Assembly (NCBI GenBank): GCA_004535795.1
Contig: SPIA01000001.1
Location: 445,896-485,124 of the forward strand
DNA length: 39,229 bases
Source: Gammaproteobacteria bacterium LSUCC0057
Lineage (GTDB): Bacteria; Pseudomonadota; Gammaproteobacteria; Pseudomonadales; Porticoccaceae
Direction: 5' to 3'
Made by a program: the position numbers and the translations under genes. A model generated the notes under the pieces. That model saw only the letters and a program-made list of their open reading frames with translations, was not told where the DNA came from and made no database searches. Below are positions 34,598 through 39,229 of this stretch, in pieces; position 1 is the first letter of the stretch; each line of letters starts with the position of its first letter.

Positions 34598-36610
34598 ATT
34601 TGGTTTATACCAAATTGGTGAGCTCCAAGCTCGCTCCTGTATTACCGGTGAGTAGAATGGCTGTTGGTTGGGGTCAGTGCAGCAATTACCATAAACGTCT
34701 CCACTAGCGCCGAGGTTGTCGCGAGCAAATTGACTTGCCACCTCAGCGTCGGTGGAACAAGTTGGCGAAAACGGACTGACATTTGCTGCTAAACATTGCC
34801 GAGTAGACCATCGGCAGCTGGGATTTTCTATAGCGCGCAAATAGTAAAAAGCCGATTGCTCAGGGTCAAATTTTGGATCGTGCCAGACCGTGCAGAGTTG
34901 TGCATGACCGCTTCCAGTGGGTCGACAATCCGACGGATCAATACCTGCTTGGTTCGCACCGCCAGCAACATCATAAACCGTCTCATGGCTCTGGCCTGTA
35001 GCATCGACCCAACCTTTGATTATTTGCAAACGCTGTAGATCCACGCCTGGCACTGTCGGTGTTCCGTTATCTTTGGCCGCTGAGACAAAAAAGCTTGGGC
35101 CATCGGCTTGGTTACTGCCCAACAGCTCACCACCCATTGGCACACCATGACGATATGCCGTGATGAGCTGATCGGGCTGTTCGCAGAGGTTGTCTGGATA
35201 ATCGCCTGCAAAAAAGCGAATGATAGGTCGTGTGCCACTAGTGGCGTAGGTTTCTCGGCGTTTCATGGCATTAAAGATGGAGTCGCGACTATTCTGTTCA
35301 GCCCAGACTACCGCATAGCCGCCGGGGTTCGAGAAAAAGTGGTCTTGTACATTGCGATAGTCGGCATCGCGCCGACCCAAATGACCAACATAGTTATCCT
35401 CTTCTGCACCGCCGGCTGTTGCGCTGTGGGTATCGGTACTACCAATAAAACCAAATGCCATTGGGTTAACACCATTTTTCTGCTCAAGGACTAATCCTGC
35501 TTTCAGTGCATTTCGAGCCATATTGCGGGCACCAAACTGCTCAATAGTTACCGGATCTGCTCGAGCAGTGCGCACTTTGCCATTGACAGAGCCAAGCATA
35601 GTGAGATTGTCAGAGACCACTTGCTCAAAATCGCAAAGAGTATCTTCAGTATCTAAGCCAATTCCGCGCAAGCGGTCGAAGCGGCATTCCGATGAGCCCT
35701 TGTGTTGAGTGAGTTCGATGATGGGTTCAAAAAATAAGCGATCATTTTGCTCAGTTTCGGTCAGTGGGTCGCGAAACATTAGCCCCCCGGAGAGATTGGG
35801 ATTGTGAGGGATCGTAATCACATCACAACCGCTATCCTGGTCGGTACATTCTTGGCGTAACAGCGACCACAGTTCAGTAAAATTACCGCGCCCAGTGTCA
35901 TATGTTGAGATTGGCGATTTAGGTACATTGGTATTTCTGAAGATCACGTTGCGGTGCATATTATTTTGGTTGGGTGCATCGGTGAATTCGTAACCAATAA
36001 AGGTAGTGAATTGGCAATCGGAGGAACGGTCATAGTGTCGCTCAGCAGCCGCTTGAATATCACTCCAAAAGCTCGCCTCACCAGCCGCGCAATCACCTAG
36101 CGAGCAGACAAAAGAAGTCTCGGTTTCGGTTTCTAGTTGACCGCCCAATTTTGTCCACCAGCTCGCTGAAATAAGCTGTAACCAGATATTTTGCGAACGC
36201 ATCAGTGCGCAGTGTGGCCACCAATAGCCAATGCTGGCAGGGTCACTGGTGCAGACGTTGACTTGTCCAAGAAACTCGGCGTGGTCTGTTACCGCCGCAA
36301 AGTCAATTGGTCGACCAATCGAAGCCTTGAGGAGCTGCTCGCCGCGGGCGTTAGGTAGTGTGATTGCCTCGCCTTTAGCGTAGCGGTAAGCATCGTCTGG
36401 GGTATTGCGTTGACTCGATAAGTAAGAGTCAAACGAGTAGCGTGTGTGAACATGCAAATCGCCAAATAGTGCTTGTCGAGTAATGGTTCGGTTGTTGCAA
36501 TCCGGCTCTGATCGAGTGGTTTTGGCGGCGGCTGGAGCGGTCTGTGCTACGCCTGTTAAGGCCAGTAGTGCGGCCATTGTGACGGTCTGGATAATTTTAC
36601 GTCGCGACAT
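34583..36610 (-). CDS. Secreted DUF3604 protein with PHP-like metal motifs
   Basis: A 675-residue protein with a signal peptide (VTMAALLALTGVAQTAPAAA), so exported. The DUF3604 signature is clear: FGDLHVHTRYSFDS (His53, His55), AVTDHAEFLGQ (Asp109, His110, Glu112), a central IPHNPNLSGG near 268 and FIGSTDTHSATAGG near 392. These His/Asp motifs resemble the metal centre of PHP and amidohydrolase-type hydrolases. Eighteen cysteines suggest disulfide bonds in the periplasm. The enzymatic reaction of the family is not established to my knowledge. It is divergent from the enoyl-CoA hydratase gene and convergent with the fadB-like gene, inside the catabolic cluster. A lipid or ester hydrolase role is only a guess. 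Confidence 0.9.
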   Translation of the reverse strand: MSRRKIIQTVTMAALLALTGVAQTAPAAAKTTRSEPDCNNRTITRQALFGDLHVHTRYSFDSYLSSQRNTPDDAYRYAKGEAITLPNARGEQLLKASIGRPIDFAAVTDHAEFLGQVNVCTSDPASIGYWWPHCALMRSQNIWLQLISASWWTKLGGQLETETETSFVCSLGDCAAGEASFWSDIQAAAERHYDRSSDCQFTTFIGYEFTDAPNQNNMHRNVIFRNTNVPKSPISTYDTGRGNFTELWSLLRQECTDQDSGCDVITIPHNPNLSGGLMFRDPLTETEQNDRLFFEPIIELTQHKGSSECRFDRLRGIGLDTEDTLCDFEQVVSDNLTMLGSVNGKVRTARADPVTIEQFGARNMARNALKAGLVLEQKNGVNPMAFGFIGSTDTHSATAGGAEEDNYVGHLGRRDADYRNVQDHFFSNPGGYAVVWAEQNSRDSIFNAMKRRETYATSGTRPIIRFFAGDYPDNLCEQPDQLITAYRHGVPMGGELLGSNQADGPSFFVSAAKDNGTPTVPGVDLQRLQIIKGWVDATGQSHETVYDVAGGANQAGIDPSDCRPTGSGHAQLCTVWHDPKFDPEQSAFYYLRAIENPSCRWSTRQCLAANVSPFSPTCSTDAEVASQFARDNLGASGDVYGNCCTDPNQQPFYSPVIQERAWSSPIWYKPNKKPN

Positions 36611-36667
36611 AGCAGTTTTCTTCTGTATCTTAACAAGACTAAATTTAAACAGTCAGCTTGTACAGGG

Positions 36668-36747
36668 TCGATCAATTCATTTGTGGTGGTCCTAATCCTT
36701 CACTTTTTATCGGTTGGTGATCGATTTATTAGGACGATAACAATCGA
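36668..36747. promoter_or_regulatory. Divergent control region with interleaved inverted repeats
   Basis: TCGATCA (36668-36674) matches TGATCGA (36718-36724), and GTCCTAAT (36689-36696) matches ATTAGGAC (36728-36735). A further pair TCGATT (36721-36726) / AATCGA (36742-36747) is present. The region lies between the divergent DUF3604 and hydratase genes and probably holds operators for both. No clear promoter boxes were assigned. Confidence 0.45.
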
Positions 36748-36824
36748 ACTCTAGCGTGCTGTATGAGACCGGTTCTCGCCGTATGATGTTGCGCAGTACG
36801 TCAATAACAATGGATTATCTAGAT

Positions 36825-37655
36825 ATGCATAACTCGTTCAGCGATTGCCCCGATAGCTTGTTGGAATTAGCTAATGTCCGTGTCGAGCAAAAAAGTCATG
36901 TTATCCGTATAACGATTGACCGCTCTGACCGACTCAATGCACTGGATCCCGCCACCCATGCTGAAATGGCAATGGCGCTAGATTATTACCAAGCCAATGA
37001 TGAGCTTTGGGTCGCTATTGTTACTGCACAGGGAGATAAAGCGTTTTGTGTGGGTAGTGATATTGGTGTGATATCTAAGGCGCAGAAAGAGGAAGACTAT
37101 ACACTTCCTGAGACCGGTTATGGCGGTTTGACCAGCCGCAGTTGCAGTAAGCCGGTGATTGTCGCTGTCAATGGTTTAGCTCTGGGTGGGGGGTTTGAAA
37201 TTGTTTTGGCTGCCGATGTGGTGATCGCGGCCGAGCATGCCAAATTTGGTTTGCCCGAGCCCAAGATTGGGGCGGCTGCTGTGGGTGGAGGCGTCCATCG
37301 GCTAGCGCGACGGCTGCCGCGCGCCCAGGCTATGCAACTGCTCCTGACCGGAGACTCGATTGATGCAGCTACTGCAATGGAATGGGGGTTAGTTAACGCC
37401 GTGGTAGCTGCAGAGCAGCTACAATCTGAGGCGCTAATCTGGGCGGAGCGGATCTTACAGTGTGCGCCTTTGTCACTGCAAGCGACCAAGGAGTTGTTTG
37501 ATGTAGGCCTGCAGTGTTCTGATGAGCAGCGTGCGATTGCACAACAGCAACAAGGTCATTATCCACTACTGTATAAAATGCAACGCAGCGCTGATACACA
37601 AGAAGGTTTGCAGGCATTTGTTGAGAAGCGCAAACCACACTGGCGAGGTATCTAG
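36825..37655 (+). CDS. Enoyl-CoA hydratase/isomerase family protein
   Basis: A single-domain crotonase of about 276 residues. The fold is clear: ITIDRSDRLNALDP, then the oxyanion segment KAFCVGSDIGVI, which differs from the usual AGADI. NGLALGGGFEIVLAADV has the first catalytic Glu, and FGLPEPKIGAAAVGGGVHRL the second. Both Glu positions retained suggest hydratase activity. The start is unsure: the frame is open from GTG 36756, with ATGs at 36783, 36786, 36810 and 36825 and no clear ribosome binding site; I chose the one giving the usual length. It is 112 bases upstream of the acyl-CoA dehydrogenase pair. Confidence 0.85.
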   Translation: MHNSFSDCPDSLLELANVRVEQKSHVIRITIDRSDRLNALDPATHAEMAMALDYYQANDELWVAIVTAQGDKAFCVGSDIGVISKAQKEEDYTLPETGYGGLTSRSCSKPVIVAVNGLALGGGFEIVLAADVVIAAEHAKFGLPEPKIGAAAVGGGVHRLARRLPRAQAMQLLLTGDSIDAATAMEWGLVNAVVAAEQLQSEALIWAERILQCAPLSLQATKELFDVGLQCSDEQRAIAQQQQGHYPLLYKMQRSADTQEGLQAFVEKRKPHWRGI

Positions 37656-37731
37656 TCAACATCGCTTACACGGTTGTTTGGACTATAGGGCGCGCTTGAT
37701 GCGCGTGGTCTGTCTTAGTAGCATATAAAAA

Positions 37732-37745
37732 ATTTCATATGAAAT
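37732..37745. promoter_or_regulatory. 14-bp perfect palindrome before the acyl-CoA dehydrogenase genes
   Basis: ATTTCATATGAAAT is its own reverse complement and ends 22 bases before the start codon at 37768. Its position in the leader or promoter of the dehydrogenase pair suggests a repressor operator. TTGATG at 37696-37701 could be a -35, with TAGCAT (37719-37724) as a poor -10. Confidence 0.5.
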
Positions 37746-37767
37746 GTTTTGGCGAATTGGAGTCCTT

Positions 37768-38904
37768 ATGAATTTTGATTTCTCAGCTGACCAGCGTCTT
37801 ATCCAGAGCGAAGCGAAGCGGTTTTTAGAGGCGCGCTGTCCGGCCTCTGGAGTGCGCGCTGCAATGGAAAAAAACAGCCGTTACGACGCCGCACTTTGGC
37901 ATGAAATTATTGAGTTGGGTTGGTTGGGTATCGCTATTGACGAATGTTATGGCGGTTTAGGGTTAAGTTATCTCGAGCTTTGTTTGGTTGCCCAGGAGTT
38001 GGGTCGGGTGGCTGCGCCTGTGCCCTTTGCCTCCACAGTTTATTTGTTTGCAGAGCTAGTGAAGTTGACTGGCAGTGATGAGCAGAAACAGCGCTGGTTG
38101 CCAGCGGTTGTCAAAGGCGAGGTGATCGGAGCGCTGGTCACCGGTTCGATCGGTGGCAGTCCAAATAGCGTGGCCTCCGATTTGCGCGTCGAGCAAGGTA
38201 AACTTTACGGCAGCCACACGGCAGTCATTGACGGCGATATCGCCAACGTCGCCGTGGTGGCTGCCAGCGATAGTGAGCAGGCAGGTGTCAACTCGCTTTT
38301 TTTGGTCGAGCTAAATCAGCAAGAGATCTCGGTGTCTGCACAAACCGCCATTGACCCCAGCCGTGCAATCGCGTCGCTGGTATTCTCCGGCGCCACGGTC
38401 GAGCGGCTCGGTGAGCCCGCTCGCAGCTCTGAAACGCTTCAACAGCTCTACGATATCGCCGCGGTGCTGATCGCCTTTGAGCAGGTTGGTGGCGCTCAGG
38501 CGGCACTCGCAATGGGCCTCGCTTACACCCAGCAGCGCTACGCTTTTGGGCGACAGATCGCCTCTTTTCAGGCGATAAAGCATAAGTTCGCCGATATGTA
38601 TGTCGCCAACGATTTGGCAGAAGCTAACGCCTACTACGCTGCCTACGCGCTCAATGGTGATCAGCAGGCGCTGCCCTTGGCGGCTGCCACGGCTCGTGTC
38701 AGTGCTGGACGGGCATTTTTTCACAGCACCAAAGAGAACATCCAGGTGCACGGTGGTATGGGTTACACCTGGGAGTTTGACTGTCACCTCTATTACCGAC
38801 GGGCACAGCTGCTCTCATCTTGGCTGGCCGGCGAGCGCTACTGGCGCGCGCGACTGGCTACCGCCCTGATTGAGACTGATCGTGAACATTTAGCGTTACT
38901 TTAG
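37768..38904 (+). CDS. Acyl-CoA dehydrogenase, first subunit of an adjacent pair
   Basis: A 378-residue flavoprotein with the acyl-CoA dehydrogenase layout. It has an N-terminal helical domain (FSADQRLIQSEAKRFLEARC), a middle beta domain and a C-terminal helical domain with QQRYAFGRQIASFQAIKHKF and the FAD-binding QVHGGMGYTWEFDCHLYYRR. GGAG lies five bases before ATG 37768. The gene is followed nine bases later by a second, different dehydrogenase. Adjacent dehydrogenase genes of this subfamily (FadE28-FadE29 type) form alpha2-beta2 enzymes in actinobacterial steroid side-chain degradation; a similar complex here is inferred. Base use is more GC-rich than in the preceding genes, especially in the second half. 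Confidence 0.9.
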   Translation: MNFDFSADQRLIQSEAKRFLEARCPASGVRAAMEKNSRYDAALWHEIIELGWLGIAIDECYGGLGLSYLELCLVAQELGRVAAPVPFASTVYLFAELVKLTGSDEQKQRWLPAVVKGEVIGALVTGSIGGSPNSVASDLRVEQGKLYGSHTAVIDGDIANVAVVAASDSEQAGVNSLFLVELNQQEISVSAQTAIDPSRAIASLVFSGATVERLGEPARSSETLQQLYDIAAVLIAFEQVGGAQAALAMGLAYTQQRYAFGRQIASFQAIKHKFADMYVANDLAEANAYYAAYALNGDQQALPLAAATARVSAGRAFFHSTKENIQVHGGMGYTWEFDCHLYYRRAQLLSSWLAGERYWRARLATALIETDREHLALL

Positions 38905-38913
38905 GAGTAGACC

Positions 38914-39229
38914 GTGGACTTTAAAGATACCTCAGATGAAGCTCAATTCCGCAAAGAAGTGCGACAGTGGCTGGCCACTAATGCCAAACCCATTGAAGAG
39001 AATGCCGACCGCAAGGGGTTTGGTAAGCGCTACAAAGAGGCCAAGGCTTGGTATAAAAAGAAAGCTACAGCAGGATACGCTTGCCTAGCGTGGCCGAAAA
39101 AGTACGGTGGCTCAGGCCTCACCCTGATGCATCAAGTGATCTGGTCGCAGGAGGTCTCAAAGTATGATGAGCCCGATGACTACTTTGTCATCGGTATTGG
39201 CAACTGTGGACCGGCGGTGATGAACTTTT
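38914..39229 (+). CDS. Acyl-CoA dehydrogenase, second subunit (partial)
   Basis: The first 105 codons are present; the rest lies beyond the window. The start is GTG 38914, with GGAG six bases upstream overlapping the previous stop codon (TAGGAG), so translation is probably coupled. The visible part is the N-terminal helical domain, FRKEVRQWLATN, then the conserved GYACLAWPKKYGGSGLTLMH and the start of the substrate domain (IGIGNCGPAVM). LAWPKKYGG is typical of the dehydrogenases found as partners in heteromeric pairs. Substrate unknown. Confidence 0.88.
   Translation, partial: MDFKDTSDEAQFRKEVRQWLATNAKPIEENADRKGFGKRYKEAKAWYKKKATAGYACLAWPKKYGGSGLTLMHQVIWSQEVSKYDEPDDYFVIGIGNCGPAVMNF

Noticed and set aside
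1-39229. CRISPR arrays, insertion sequences, rRNA and tRNA genes
   Set aside because: No regularly spaced repeats, transposase frames, rRNA-like segments or tRNA cloverleaf candidates were recognised by eye.

Overview
The window is a chromosomal segment of a gammaproteobacterium. The gene order around gyrA, pheA, tyrA-aroA, cmk, rpsA and ihfB, and the flanking ubiG-mupP-yciK and priA/rpmE blocks, match the Pseudomonas-type arrangement. Several genes usual there are missing: mtnA, serC, hisC, argS and lapB. The beta-oxidation genes, a DUF3604 protein and a TPR-sulfotransferase suggest a marine, lipid- or steroid-degrading lineage of the Cellvibrionales/Spongiibacteraceae kind. That placement is inference from gene content, not from a marker-gene comparison.

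Layout. Positions 1-1685 (minus) hold a small envelope operon: VC0807-family membrane protein, YciI, a YgiM-like anchor protein and a periplasmic cyclophilin cut by the window edge. Positions 1859-5131 (plus) hold yciO and scpA-scpB-rluB (chromosome segregation and 23S rRNA pseudouridylation). Positions 5128-8675 (minus) hold a tight operon mtaD-ubiG-mupP-yciK (nucleoside salvage, ubiquinone synthesis, muropeptide recycling, a short-chain dehydrogenase). Positions 8945-17529 (plus) hold gyrA, pheA, a tyrA-aroA fusion, cmk and rpsA, closed by a strong terminator. ihfB and a ComEA-like protein follow, then a TPR-sulfotransferase and a glutamine-synthetase-like ligase. A minus-strand priA-SPOR pair and a plus-strand run rpmE, nuclease, lapA, pyrF and a PHA-granule-type protein end the housekeeping part at about 27.7 kb.

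From about 27.7 kb the DNA becomes visibly more AT-rich, with different codon endings, and carries a catabolic cluster. It contains an acyl-CoA synthetase, a GMC alcohol oxidoreductase, a thiolase, a FadB-type bifunctional beta-oxidation enzyme, a divergent secreted DUF3604 protein, an enoyl-CoA hydratase and two adjacent acyl-CoA dehydrogenases, the second cut by the window end. Together these could oxidise an alcohol-bearing substrate, activate the acid and shorten it by full beta-oxidation cycles. The adjacent dehydrogenase pair resembles the heteromeric enzymes of steroid side-chain degradation. The substrate is not identifiable from sequence. This cluster, with its DUF3604 protein of unknown function, is the best candidate here for an undescribed system.

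No rRNA, tRNA, CRISPR array, insertion sequence or prophage gene was seen. No gene-free stretch exceeds 300 bases.
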